The notes beneath the pieces are model-generated. The model worked only from the letters and a program-made list of their open reading frames with translations, made no database searches and was not told the DNA's origin. DNA of 64,000 nt from an uncultured bacterium (GTDB lineage: Bacteria > Elusimicrobiota > Elusimicrobia > Elusimicrobiales > Elusimicrobiaceae), in the NCBI GenBank assembly GCA_949297775.1, contig CASFTM010000002.1, positions 1 through 64,000 on the forward strand. The letters run 5' to 3'. Below, piece by piece: positions 1 through 8,217 of this stretch; the stretch's first letter is position 1, and every line of letters starts with the position of its first letter. Made by a program: the position numbers and the translations under genes.

Positions 1-56
1 CAATTTATTATACAAAAGGAGTTTTTTTATCTTCCTTACCGGTGAAACCTTTACCG

Positions 57-81
57 AACCCCCAGCCTAGCTGGGGGTTTT
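57..81 (+). terminator. Intrinsic terminator
   Basis: A GC-rich hairpin (AACCCCCAGC, loop CTA, GCTGGGGGTT) is followed by a T run on the plus strand. It probably ends a gene to the left of the window. Bases 1-56 hold a purine-rich AAAGGAG but no start codon at a usable distance, and I see no gene there. Confidence 0.75.
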
Positions 82-90
82 CACAACATA

Positions 91-118
91 CAAAAACCGG
101 GGTTTATAAAACCCCGGT
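91..118 (-). terminator. Intrinsic terminator of the lysA-lysC operon
   Basis: The inverted repeat ACCGGGGTTT / AAACCCCGGT has a 3-nt loop. Read on the minus strand it is followed by a T run (plus-strand A run at 92-96). It lies directly after the small membrane-protein ORF and closes the lysine operon. Confidence 0.8.
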
Positions 119-123
119 AGCTG

Positions 124-300
124 TTACTTAAATTTAACCACTACAAAACACGCACTAAACGCCACGACCAGAAACACCCCGTACACCGTATAGCGCAGCA
201 CCGGCTGGCCGATAGCCGGGCACAGCCAATAAAACAGCGCGCACAATACGGCAAAAGAGATGATACCCACTGCATTGAATTTAAACGTTGGCTTCATCAT
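124..300 (-). CDS. Small two-TM membrane protein, lysA-lysC operon
   Basis: This 58-aa ORF reads MMKPTFKFNAVGII at its start and contains two hydrophobic stretches (about residues 9-27 and 36-54), so a two-pass inner-membrane protein is likely. Its ATG overlaps the lysC stop codon by one base (TAATG), which suggests translational coupling to the aspartate kinase, and a terminator follows at once. I do not recognise the family and assign no function. The ORF is short, but its position, coupling and hydrophobic profile argue that it is real. Confidence 0.55.
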   Translation of the reverse strand: MMKPTFKFNAVGIISFAVLCALFYWLCPAIGQPVLRYTVYGVFLVVAFSACFVVVKFK

Positions 301-1028
301 TATTTGATAACCGTCCCGGTCTGGCCCGTTTGATAGTGGACAATACGAATTTCCACCCCTTTTTCTTTCGCCAAACGCACCGCGTCCGGGTGCAGCACAT
401 TGGCGCCGTTTAAAGCGAGCTTGTACATTTCGTCAAAATCCAAGACTTCATACTTTTGAGCCTGCAAGTCTTTATTGGGATCGGCGGAGTAGACTCCGTC
501 CACATCTTTGACCATTTCCACATGGTCCGCCCCCAGCTGAGCCGCTAAAAACACGGCCGACACATCGCTCCCGCCGCGTTTTAAAGTGGTGATTTCTTTA
601 TTTTCGCCAATCCCCTGGAACCCCGCCACTATCGGCACATGTCCATCCTGGATCTCCCGCACCAGTCGGTTGCCTTTCAGCTCCAAAATATCGGCCCGAG
701 TATGGGTGCAGGTAGTAATTAAACCAATTTGCGAACCCGTCAGCGAAACAGACGGCACCCCTATCGCGCGCAAAGCGATGGACAACAACGCCACGCTGAC
801 GCGTTCGCCGGTAGTTACAAGCATATCCAGCTCGCGTTTATCGGGCGTAGGCGTAATGCTAAAAGCGTGGTCCAGCAGCACATCGGTCAAATTGCCGTTG
901 GCGGACGCTACTACGACCGGAATGAAGTTATTGTCATAGCGGGATTTAATCAAATCCGCCGCCATCAGGAGTTTTTGTTTATTGGCCAGCGTATTGCCGC
1001 CGAATTTCATAATGCAAATTTTTCTCAT
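300..1028 (-). CDS. lysC: Aspartate kinase, catalytic domain only
   Basis: This 242-aa protein phosphorylates aspartate, the first step toward lysine and diaminopimelate. The amino-acid-kinase fold is clear: KFGG near residue 8, a GERVS motif, TTLKRGGSDVSA, KDVDGVYSADP and GANVLHPDAV. Usual bacterial aspartokinases are about 400 aa or more because they carry C-terminal ACT domains that bind lysine or threonine. This one stops right after the kinase domain (GTVIK), so ACT-mediated feedback is not encoded here. The ATG at 1028 is chosen over a GTG at 1037 because GAGGTG lies upstream at good spacing. That site overlaps the lysA stop, which indicates coupling. Confidence 0.9.
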   Translation of the reverse strand: MRKICIMKFGGNTLANKQKLLMAADLIKSRYDNNFIPVVVASANGNLTDVLLDHAFSITPTPDKRELDMLVTTGERVSVALLSIALRAIGVPSVSLTGSQIGLITTCTHTRADILELKGNRLVREIQDGHVPIVAGFQGIGENKEITTLKRGGSDVSAVFLAAQLGADHVEMVKDVDGVYSADPNKDLQAQKYEVLDFDEMYKLALNGANVLHPDAVRLAKEKGVEIRIVHYQTGQTGTVIK

Positions 1029-1038
1029 AGTATACACC

Positions 1039-2289
1039 TCACAACCACGGCGCCAGCGCGTGGCCGCTGATCATTTCTTCGTACGAAGTACGTCTGCGTA
1101 CAACGGCGAATTGGTCCCCGTGCACCATCACTTCGGGCACGAGCGGGCGGAAGTTGTAAATGGACGACATCGCCGCCCCATAAGCCCCAGCACACATTAT
1201 AGCAAGTAGGCCGCCTTCCTGGACAGGCTCAATAATACGTTCGTGCGCAAAGACATCGCCCGACTCGCAAATCGGCCCGACGATGTCCGCAATAATGGGA
1301 GCCACGCCTTGTTTGGAAACGGGCAAAATGGTGTGCCACGCGTCATACAGGGCGGGGCGGACCAAATCGTTCATCCCGGCGTCCACAATGATAAAGTTCT
1401 TCTCGCCGTTAGATTTGGCGCAAATAACCTCCGTTACCAAAATCCCGGCGTTCCCGGCGATAGAACGGCCCGGCTCCACAATGATATGTTTGTGTAAATC
1501 GCCCAACGTTTCGCGCACCACTTCGGCATAAGCCTCGCAGGTGGGCGGGAGTTCCACATTGTAATTAATACCCATACCGCCGCCCAGGTCCACATTTTCA
1601 ATCGTGATACCGTCGGCCTCCAATGCGCGTACCATAGACGCAATTTTGGTAAACGCCAAGCGGAACGGTTCCAAATCCAACAACTGCGAACCGATATGCA
1701 CGGCAATCCCTGCAATGCGGATACCCGGCAGTTGGGAAGCTTTTACATACAGTTCGTGGGCTTCCTGCCACGGTACGCCAAATTTGTTTTCTTTGGTGCC
1801 GGTCGTGATTTTGACGTGCGTCAAAGCGTCCACATCCGGGTTGACGCGCAAAGCTAAATTGGCTTTTTTGCCTTGCGCCACGGCAATGCGGTTAATCATT
1901 TCCACTTCGGCGGCGGATTCGGCATTGATTTGCAAAATTCCCAGCCGCACGGCTTCTTCCAGTTCGGCTGCGGTTTTGCCTACACCCGAAAAAACGATTT
2001 TATCCGCCGGTATCCCCGCTTTAAGCGCTACATACATCTCCCCCGCGGACACTACGTCCGCCCCGCCGCCCAGCCGGGCCAGCGCCGCCACCACGCTCAG
2101 GTTCGGGTTGGCTTTTACGGAATAGCAGACCGTACCGTTCAAATCCGCCAAGGCGGTGCGGTACGCTTCAAAATTACGGGTGAGCTTATCGGTGGAATAG
2201 CAATAAAAGGGCGTACCCACTTTTTGGGCTATTTGTTTGATGTCCACTCCCTCCGCAAAAAGTTCTCCGCCTTGATAATGGAAACACAT
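1039..2289 (-). CDS. lysA: Diaminopimelate decarboxylase
   Basis: A PLP-dependent fold-III decarboxylase of 416 aa converts meso-diaminopimelate to lysine. Visible family motifs are YSVKANPN with the PLP-binding lysine, the HIGSQ segment, the VEPGRSIAGNAG loop, CESGDVFA and GAYGAAMSS near the C terminus. The start at 2289 is used because AAGGAG precedes it by a few bases; an upstream in-frame ATG at 2322 lies inside the terminator tail and is unlikely. It is the first structural gene after the lysine-codon attenuator and is followed by lysC at 10 bp. Confidence 0.95.
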   Translation of the reverse strand: MCFHYQGGELFAEGVDIKQIAQKVGTPFYCYSTDKLTRNFEAYRTALADLNGTVCYSVKANPNLSVVAALARLGGGADVVSAGEMYVALKAGIPADKIVFSGVGKTAAELEEAVRLGILQINAESAAEVEMINRIAVAQGKKANLALRVNPDVDALTHVKITTGTKENKFGVPWQEAHELYVKASQLPGIRIAGIAVHIGSQLLDLEPFRLAFTKIASMVRALEADGITIENVDLGGGMGINYNVELPPTCEAYAEVVRETLGDLHKHIIVEPGRSIAGNAGILVTEVICAKSNGEKNFIIVDAGMNDLVRPALYDAWHTILPVSKQGVAPIIADIVGPICESGDVFAHERIIEPVQEGGLLAIMCAGAYGAAMSSIYNFRPLVPEVMVHGDQFAVVRRRTSYEEMISGHALAPWL

Positions 2290-2328
2290 ACTTTTCTCCT
2301 TATATAATAATTGCAACCTCATAAAAAA

Positions 2329-2403
2329 CCCCCGCTTACAATTAAGCGGGGGTGTTGCAAATTTGTTTAAATGGGGCCGTTATTTATCCGCATAATTGTA
2401 AGC
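2329..2403 (-). promoter_or_regulatory. Lysine-codon transcription attenuator
   Basis: On the minus strand, a leader peptide with clustered lysine codons precedes a terminator (2329-2352: 9-bp stem CCCCCGCTT / AAGCGGGGG, loop of 6, six U). The segment at 2393-2403 is perfectly complementary over 11 bases to the terminator loop and 3' arm (2334-2344), forming an antiterminator. Its GCTTAC core can instead pair with GTAAGC inside the Lys codons (2397-2405 with 2438-2446, 9 bp). A ribosome stalled at Lys codons 12-18 would mask the latter and allow the antiterminator to form. This is classical attenuation logic inferred from sequence, and not tested. Confidence 0.75.
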
Positions 2404-2472
2404 AAGACCGCAAGAGCACTTTTTGCTCTTGATCTGTTTGCTTACACGTTTAACGGATAGAATCATTGCCAT
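2380..2472 (-). CDS. Lysine-rich leader peptide of lysA
   Basis: This 30-codon ORF has six lysines, five of them within codons 8-18 (codons 8, 12, 15, 17 and 18), overlapping the attenuator stem. It ends before the terminator at 2329-2352. There is no Shine-Dalgarno sequence, and the promoter places the transcript start at or next to the ATG, so translation is probably leaderless. An alternative start is the ATG two codons later. The peptide also has a C-S-C-G motif, so a small metal-binding protein cannot be excluded. The perfectly matched antiterminator makes a regulatory leader peptide much more likely. Confidence 0.65.
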   Translation of the reverse strand: MAMILSVKRVSKQIKSKKCSCGLAYNYADK

Positions 2473-2478
2473 AGATTT

Positions 2479-2507
2479 AGTATAGAAAAATTTTTCACAG
2501 CACGCAA
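2479..2507 (-). promoter_or_regulatory. Sigma70-type promoter of the lysA operon
   Basis: On the minus strand the -35 element TTGCGT (2507-2502) is separated by 17 bp from the -10 element TATACT (2484-2479). Transcription should begin about 7 bases further, at the leader-peptide ATG (2472). Confidence 0.7.
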
Positions 2508-2550
2508 GAATTTATTTTAACTCGCACCGGTAGCCGCATTAAAATTTCAG

Positions 2551-2594
2551 GGCACACCGTTCCCGTACTGTCGCCCTTTGTGCAACGGAGCGCG
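2551..2594 (+). repeat. Partial copy of interspersed repeat
   Basis: The stretch GGCACACCGTTCCCGTACTG followed by TCGCCC, TTTGTGCAACGG and AGCGCG matches the tail of the repeat units at 18.8 kb and 35.2 kb (CCACACTGTTC, then TCGCGCTCTTGCGCAACGG). It lies in the intergenic space between def and the lysA leader, and only the tail of the unit is present. Confidence 0.5.
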
Positions 2595-2620
2595 TTTTTC
2601 TTGCGACAGAAAAAAGCTGT

Positions 2621-2656
2621 AAAAACCCCCGCCGAATTTTCATCCGGCAGGGTTTT
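2621..2656 (-). terminator. Intrinsic terminator of def
   Basis: Minus-strand hairpin ACCCTGCCGG / CGGCGGGGGT (imperfect) followed by five T, located just after the def stop codon. Confidence 0.65.
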
Positions 2657-2669
2657 AACATAAAACAAA

Positions 2670-3194
2670 CTAATTCCAATTTTTTCGTAACTTCTTAATG
2701 GCCTTTTTTACTTCCGGCTTTAAAGCGGGGTCCACCAAATCAATAAATAATTTCCCGTCCAAGTGGTCTACTTCGTGCTGGAACGCTTTGGCCAACAGTC
2801 CGCGGGCGCGCTTGACTTGCTCCTGCCCGTTTTCGTCTATATATTTAATCGTTACGTCCGTGGCGCGTTTTACTTCCGCCCACAAACCCGGCAGGGACAA
2901 ACAGCCTTCCTCTTCCAGTTTTTCCCCGCGTTTGGAAATAATTTCCGGGTTGATAATGACATAACGTTTGAGCGGGGCGTTTTCTTCGTCCGACTCGGGA
3001 ATCAAAATCACCGCCATCCGGTAATCCAACCCAATTTGGTTTGCCGCCAGCCCCACACCGCGCACCGCCAGACAGGTTTCTTCCATATCCTTCAGCAGTT
3101 GGGGCAGCAAGGGCTCCAGCTTTTTAAAATCAACGGGTTTTAATTTTTGGCGCAAGATATTTTCGCCATATTTCGTTACACGCAAGATAGCCAT
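2670..3194 (-). CDS. def: Peptide deformylase
   Basis: This 174-aa metalloenzyme removes the N-formyl group from nascent proteins. All three family motifs are present: GVGLAANQ (residues 46-53), EEGCLSLP with the metal-ligand Cys98, and HEVDH (140-144) with the two metal histidines and the catalytic Glu. Its length is typical. No good ribosome-binding site is visible. It starts 25 bp after the permease gene on the same strand and is probably the last gene of the ptsN-permease-def run. Confidence 0.95.
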   Translation of the reverse strand: MAILRVTKYGENILRQKLKPVDFKKLEPLLPQLLKDMEETCLAVRGVGLAANQIGLDYRMAVILIPESDEENAPLKRYVIINPEIISKRGEKLEEEGCLSLPGLWAEVKRATDVTIKYIDENGQEQVKRARGLLAKAFQHEVDHLDGKLFIDLVDPALKPEVKKAIKKLRKNWN

Positions 3195-3219
3195 ATTTTT
3201 ATTTTATCATATTGGGAAT

Positions 3220-5247
3220 TTACCGCGTAAACCGGTACGAAACTTCCCGCCCTTCCCACAAAATACGCAACGTAACCGGGTGCTTTAATTCGTGGTCTTT
3301 TACGGCGCCCCACGTCATTACGGCGCGTTCAATTTGCGGGTTGGCGCCATGCCGGCCGGAAACGCCCATCACCACTTCGTCCGCGTCCGCTACCGCCGCC
3401 GCTTGGGCCATAGCATAATAAGCATCGTTGGAATGGACCAGCACTGGGGTTACGGGCAGGCCGTATTTTTCCGCCATAAAAATAACCGCCGTAAACACTT
3501 CCTGCTCGTCCACCGCCGCCGAACGCATATCCTGGCGGTAGAGCACGTTTTCCACCGGCTTGCAATACAGCACAATCACGTCCGTATCGTCGGCGTTCAC
3601 CTTGCTGAGCACTTCTTCCAAATGGTATAAGTTTTCCGGGTCTTTTACCGCCACCAAAATCCGGTGGGGGCGGTCCAAATCCGAAAAAGCTTGTTTTAAA
3701 TCGTCTACGGTTTCGGCATTAATGCGCTCGCGGTAGCCTTCTTCAAACATCGTATTGGCCCGCTTGGCGTTAAGCCGCTCGGACAGCGAAAACACCGCAA
3801 ACAAAAACGCCGTAAATCCCAACCCCGCCACCGTGGCGACCTGTTTGGTAGTCAAATTGACCAAGGCCACCGTCAGCAAAGCGCCGCACAGCAAAATCAG
3901 CCCCACGGGGATATAATAATTTTCGTATTTAATATTCAGCGGGAACATAAAATCCCGCTTTTGGGCAGCCATCTTCCAGCGCAGGCGGATAATGGCGGAT
4001 ACTTCAAAAACAAAGCACCACATTACCCCAAAAGCATACGCTTCCCCCAACAAATACACGTTGCCGCGGGAAAGCAAAATCACCGCCAGCTGCACCACGG
4101 CAATCAAATGAATAATATGGTAAGAAGTTCCGTAGCGGCGGTGAATTTTGCGGAACCAATCCGTCAAAATGCCGTCCTCGGCAATGCGGTTCATCAACGC
4201 ATTGGAACCGATAAGAGACGTATTCACCGCACCCGAAAGCATCGCCACACCGCACACCACAATCATCGCCTGCATCAGCAGTTTTAAAATATCCGGCCCG
4301 GCCATACTCATCGCCAGCCCGGAAAGGAGGTTATCGTTGTATTTGGTGGCAATCAAATCGGGCGGGATAATGAGGGCGGACAAAAACGTCAGCCCGCCGG
4401 TGAATAATAACGCAAAACCAAAAATAAGCCACGCCGCCTTTTTAAGGTTCACGGCTTTAGGGTATTCAATTTCCCGGTACACCTGCGAAAGGGTTTCAAT
4501 GCCTGAAAGCGCCAACACGCTGTGCCCAAAGGCCATAATCATCCCCACCAGGCCAATAGTCTGCAGCCAGTCAATTTTGCCCGCCCAGCCCAAGGCTTCG
4601 GGGGCAAAATTTAAATGGGTCGGCGGCATATGGGCCCCTTTAAGGGCAATGGTGATAAACGACCATATCGCCAGCAAAAAACAAACCGCCAGCGAAAACG
4701 CAATGATTTTGGCGCTTTTGGAGCTGGATTCCTCTATCCCTTTTACGTTCTGCCGCCAAAAATAAAGCGTCACCAACATTCCAAATGCTACCGATACCAC
4801 GCTTACCGGCAATTGTATACCCAATCCGGCTATTTCCAAAAATGAGTTAATCAGCCCGCAAAGATAATGCCCCGCCGTTACGGCGCTGATGGGGCCTGTT
4901 AAAATAAAATCAAAAATTAACGCCGACGCCGCCAATTTGGCCGCAGTATCGCCCAATCCTTCGCGCACAATTTTATAAGCCCCTCCGCGCACGAACAGAG
5001 AACAGGCTTCCAGCTCCAGCATGAGCAGCAGCCCGGAGAACAACATCACCGCCAAAATGTACCACGGAAACGCCGGCCCAAAAGCGCGCATAGCAATACC
5101 GCCCGCGTAAAACGCGCTGGAGCCGAAATCGCACAGCACCACGGCGGCGGCTTTCCAAAAGGGAATAAAGGTAAGCATAGCGGTCGTGAGTACGACCACT
5201 TTTTTAACGCGGGAAGAACCGGAAACGGTTTCGGAAGAATTTTTCAT
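3220..5247 (-). CDS. APC-family permease with C-terminal soluble domain
   Basis: A 675-aa protein with about 12 hydrophobic segments over residues 15-500 and a cytoplasmic C-terminal part. The APC-type fold is suggested by the unwound TM1-like start (TFIPFWKAAAVVLCDFGSS) and the GIETLSQVYREIEYPKAV loop. Residues from about 530 (HRILVAVKDPENLYHLEEVL, then TDVIVLYCKPV) resemble a universal-stress-protein-like nucleotide-binding fold, as in some APC transporters. The substrate, probably an amino acid or cation, cannot be read from the sequence. The gene starts 8 bp after a PTS IIA gene, which suggests phosphorelay control of transport. Confidence 0.8.
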   Translation of the reverse strand: MKNSSETVSGSSRVKKVVVLTTAMLTFIPFWKAAAVVLCDFGSSAFYAGGIAMRAFGPAFPWYILAVMLFSGLLLMLELEACSLFVRGGAYKIVREGLGDTAAKLAASALIFDFILTGPISAVTAGHYLCGLINSFLEIAGLGIQLPVSVVSVAFGMLVTLYFWRQNVKGIEESSSKSAKIIAFSLAVCFLLAIWSFITIALKGAHMPPTHLNFAPEALGWAGKIDWLQTIGLVGMIMAFGHSVLALSGIETLSQVYREIEYPKAVNLKKAAWLIFGFALLFTGGLTFLSALIIPPDLIATKYNDNLLSGLAMSMAGPDILKLLMQAMIVVCGVAMLSGAVNTSLIGSNALMNRIAEDGILTDWFRKIHRRYGTSYHIIHLIAVVQLAVILLSRGNVYLLGEAYAFGVMWCFVFEVSAIIRLRWKMAAQKRDFMFPLNIKYENYYIPVGLILLCGALLTVALVNLTTKQVATVAGLGFTAFLFAVFSLSERLNAKRANTMFEEGYRERINAETVDDLKQAFSDLDRPHRILVAVKDPENLYHLEEVLSKVNADDTDVIVLYCKPVENVLYRQDMRSAAVDEQEVFTAVIFMAEKYGLPVTPVLVHSNDAYYAMAQAAAVADADEVVMGVSGRHGANPQIERAVMTWGAVKDHELKHPVTLRILWEGREVSYRFTR

Positions 5248-5255
5248 GCGGCTAA

Positions 5256-5726
5256 CTAACGCGCCAAACGCGCGGCAATTTCCCGGGCGTCCGGCAGAGA
5301 CACCAATTCTTCAATAAATTCGGGTTTAAAGGTTTCTGCCAACGCTGAAAGAATTTGTAAATGCTGCTGAAAAAACACCGGTTTGGCCGGCGATAAAAAC
5401 AAAAACATCACCCGCACGGGTAATTCGTTATCGGCCGACACCAACGGGCGGCGCAGCACCGCCATAGCGGCAGCGAAATCCGTCAATTCTTCCAAGCGCG
5501 CATGCGGAATGGCAAGCCCCGTATCCAGAGTGGTACTGATGCCTTCTTCGCGCTTTAACACCTGGGAGGCTACATAAGCAGGGTCCAGCTGCGGGTATTC
5601 CCGGCAGACGGCCTGAACCAACGACTCTATTAATTCTTTTTTGCCCGGGTATTCGTCCGCCACAATCACGCGCGACGGGCTAATCAAACGCCCCAGGCTT
5701 ACTTTGCTTTGTTTAGTTTGTGACAT
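5256..5726 (-). CDS. ptsN: PTS IIA (nitrogen-type) domain protein
   Basis: A 156-aa single-domain EIIA of the fructose/nitrogen type. The phosphorylated histidine is His75 in the LAIPHAR motif, preceded by the EEGISTTLDTGLAIPHA region characteristic of EIIA-Ntr. Known members are phosphorylated by a PTS phosphorelay and regulate transporters, notably potassium systems. Being directly upstream of the APC permease (8-bp gap) suggests it controls that permease; this is inference. No sigma-54 gene or hpr is in the window, so the symbol reflects family only. Confidence 0.85.
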   Translation of the reverse strand: MSQTKQSKVSLGRLISPSRVIVADEYPGKKELIESLVQAVCREYPQLDPAYVASQVLKREEGISTTLDTGLAIPHARLEELTDFAAAMAVLRRPLVSADNELPVRVMFLFLSPAKPVFFQQHLQILSALAETFKPEFIEELVSLPDAREIAARLAR

Positions 5727-5820
5727 ACGTTATAATTTTTTATGGTAGCAAATAACCCGCAGCCCTGGCAAGGTGCCGGACACCTTTTATTCCCGTTTCA
5801 AAAAAGCTAAAATATGAATA

Positions 5821-7311
5821 ATGACAGATAACGAAATACAAGCTTTATTTGATACCCTTTCCGCCGGCCGCACGCCCGGCAAACAAGATTTTAACGCTTC
5901 CAAAATGTTTTCCCTGCTGGAGGACCCGTTTAGCATTTGGTGTTCCTTCCACGCCCCCAAAGAAGCCGCCGTGCCCGAAACCAACCGTTACGAAAATTTA
6001 AAAATCCGTACCGACCGCCACACCCGCGACCAATGGATTAAGAGCGAATTTCCCGGCGTGGTGTTTGTGTCGGGCGAGAACGAAACCGAACGCTTCCAAA
6101 ACACTCTCCGCGCAATGGCAAAAGGCGAAAGCGCCATTGCCAACGGGCTTCTATGGAACCTGCCCGAAAGCGCCTACGGCAGCGTAAACCTGTTGGTCCG
6201 CTCGGATGCGGCTCCCAGCGTGTTTGGGGCGTATCATTACCATATTTACCAATTCAAGCGCGCGCATGATTTAAAAGAACACTACGCCCTGCAGGTAAGC
6301 CTGCTGAACCACATTTTGGGCAAGGCCCAGCAGTTTACGCCTGCCACCGCCCGCGTCTTTTTAAAAGACCGCACGCTGGACGTACCCTACCGGGACCACC
6401 AGAAACGCTTGGAACGGGAATTGGCGTTTTGGCGCAGTATCCGCGACGGGCTGGCTAAGCCCGAAGCCCACAAACCGCCCAAAGCCGCCGCTGCCCCGTG
6501 GCGCGTGTACGCCAATAAAATGGTGGCGCAGAGCAAAGACCTGCTGATGCTGCCCGGCTTAAATACCGAAATGCGCCAATGCCTGAAAATAAACGGAATG
6601 TTCACTACGGACGATGTGGCCCGCGCCGGACTGGAAAAACTGCGCGGTATTTTGGAAGAACCCCACGCCACCAATTCCTATTACAATGCGCTGGCCTATT
6701 TGCATAACAAGCCCGTCTTGCGCGAAGCGGGGCACTTCCCCCCTCCTGTTAAAAAATACAACCTGTATTTTGATTTTGAAGCCACGGAAACATTTACCAA
6801 AGACAATGTTTCCTTTGTCTACCTCATCGGCATTTGGGACAAGGAAGAAGATAAATACGTCAGTTTCGTAGCCAAAACGCCGGAAGAAGAAATCAAGATT
6901 TTTGAACAATTTTACGATTACGTTAAAGATTTTTCCGACACCGCCCTGTACCACTGGACGGAATACGAGGTAAAAAAGATGAAAAACCTCGCCGCCAAGA
7001 ACCCGCAGGACGAAGCCAAACTAAAAGCATTATGTTCCATTTGCTACGACTTGAAAGTAGCCGTTAACAAACAATTCTACCTGCCCGCGCCGAGTTTTTC
7101 GCTCAAAGCCGCGGCGCCGGCCTTCGGTTTTAACTGGCGGCAGGACGACTGCGGCGCAATGGACAGTATGGTTTATTTTACCAACTGGCTTAAAACCGGC
7201 AACGACGAGCTGCTCAACAAAGTACTGATGTACAACGAGGACGATTGCAAAGCTATGCTGGATTTGGAAAATAAACTCAAAACCGCCGAAGTGCTGGAGT
7301 TTAAAGAATGA
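5821..7311 (+). CDS. RecB-like / RNase H-like (TM0106 type) protein
   Basis: A 496-aa protein of the putative RecB-family nuclease type. The N-terminal half matches the PD-(D/E)XK layout, but key positions look degraded: the usual G-x-D-L-L segment reads GSVNLLVR and the usual D/E-x-K reads YQFKRA. Residues about 235-290 form a short helical (helix-hairpin-helix-like) segment (LLMLPGLNTEMRQCLK). The C-terminal RNase H-like DEDD exonuclease fold keeps YFDFEAT near 323 and YNEDDC near 475. The exonuclease half may therefore be active and the RecB half structural. The last codons overlap the next gene by 4 bp, so the two are coupled. Confidence 0.7.
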   Translation: MTDNEIQALFDTLSAGRTPGKQDFNASKMFSLLEDPFSIWCSFHAPKEAAVPETNRYENLKIRTDRHTRDQWIKSEFPGVVFVSGENETERFQNTLRAMAKGESAIANGLLWNLPESAYGSVNLLVRSDAAPSVFGAYHYHIYQFKRAHDLKEHYALQVSLLNHILGKAQQFTPATARVFLKDRTLDVPYRDHQKRLERELAFWRSIRDGLAKPEAHKPPKAAAAPWRVYANKMVAQSKDLLMLPGLNTEMRQCLKINGMFTTDDVARAGLEKLRGILEEPHATNSYYNALAYLHNKPVLREAGHFPPPVKKYNLYFDFEATETFTKDNVSFVYLIGIWDKEEDKYVSFVAKTPEEEIKIFEQFYDYVKDFSDTALYHWTEYEVKKMKNLAAKNPQDEAKLKALCSICYDLKVAVNKQFYLPAPSFSLKAAAPAFGFNWRQDDCGAMDSMVYFTNWLKTGNDELLNKVLMYNEDDCKAMLDLENKLKTAEVLEFKE

Positions 7312-8117
7312 AAAAGGAATTTGCCGTTTTACAAACCTGCCTGCAAACCGCCGCCCAAACGGTGCGCCGGCGCTTTGGCAAGGTAGGCTACGAATTAAAA
7401 GGAAAAGCCAACCTGGTGACCGCGGCTGACGTCGCCAGCCAAAAAGCGATTTTGTCCATCATCCGCAAAAATTTTCCAGACCACGATTACCTGGCTGAAG
7501 AAAACGGCACCAAACAAACCGGCTCGGATTACAAATGGGTGATTGACCCCATTGACGGAACCACCAACTTTGCGCACACGTTTCCCCAATGTTCCGTATC
7601 TATTGCCTTGTTTTATAAAAACGAACCGGTGCTGGGCGGCGTCATCAACCCGGTAACCGGCGAAACCTTCCTGGCGCAAAAAGGCAAGGGCGCCACTTTA
7701 AACGGCAAGAAAATCCACGTGTCACAAACCCCCAAGCTGGAACAATCCCTCTTAATTACCGGATTTCCGTATGACCGCTTTGCCCGTATGCCGCAATTGC
7801 TAAACCGCTTTGGCTCTTTCTTAAATGCCTGCCACGATGTGCGCCGGCTGGGTTCAGCCGCGCTGGATTTGTGCTGGCTGGCCGCCGGACGCGCCGACGG
7901 ATACTGGGAAGACGCTTTAAACCCGTGGGACGTAAGCGCAGGCGTACTCATTTTGCAGGAAGCCGGCGGGAAAGTAACCGATTTTGACGGGAAAAAATAC
8001 AAAAATATATCCGCCTACGGGCGCACGATCTTAGCCTCCAATGGGAAGATCCATTCCCAAATGTTGGCGGTATTGCGCCAGACGCAAAGCGCTCCGGGCG
8101 AGGATGCCGCTGTATAG
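7308..8117 (+). CDS. suhB: Inositol monophosphatase family protein
   Basis: A 269-aa Mg2+- and Li+-sensitive type phosphatase. Metal-site motifs are present: AEENGT (Glu65), WVIDPIDGTTNFAH (Asp80, Asp83) and NPWDVSAGVLILQEAGG near 218-234. Members dephosphorylate inositol phosphate, fructose 1,6-bisphosphate or histidinol phosphate, so the substrate is open; SuhB also binds ribosomal antitermination complexes in enterobacteria. It overlaps the preceding nuclease-like gene (ATGA). Confidence 0.85.
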   Translation: MKKEFAVLQTCLQTAAQTVRRRFGKVGYELKGKANLVTAADVASQKAILSIIRKNFPDHDYLAEENGTKQTGSDYKWVIDPIDGTTNFAHTFPQCSVSIALFYKNEPVLGGVINPVTGETFLAQKGKGATLNGKKIHVSQTPKLEQSLLITGFPYDRFARMPQLLNRFGSFLNACHDVRRLGSAALDLCWLAAGRADGYWEDALNPWDVSAGVLILQEAGGKVTDFDGKKYKNISAYGRTILASNGKIHSQMLAVLRQTQSAPGEDAAV

Positions 8118-8217
8118 ACCAGCAGCAGGGCACCAAATGTTGGTCGGGCTGAGCCCAGACACAAGGACAAGGGAAAGTGCATTTTTACCTCTTTTGTCGC
8201 CGGGGAACGGCACAGTG

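Noticed and set aside
2380-2472. The 30-aa ORF as ribosomal protein bL36 or another small zinc protein
   Set aside because: It has only a C-S-C pair and no bL36 motifs. The Lys codons coincide with the attenuator stem, so a leader peptide explains it better.
2329-2472. Lysine riboswitch or T-box
   Set aside because: The leader is about 140 nt, has no room for the five-helix lysine riboswitch core and no T-box bulge sequence.
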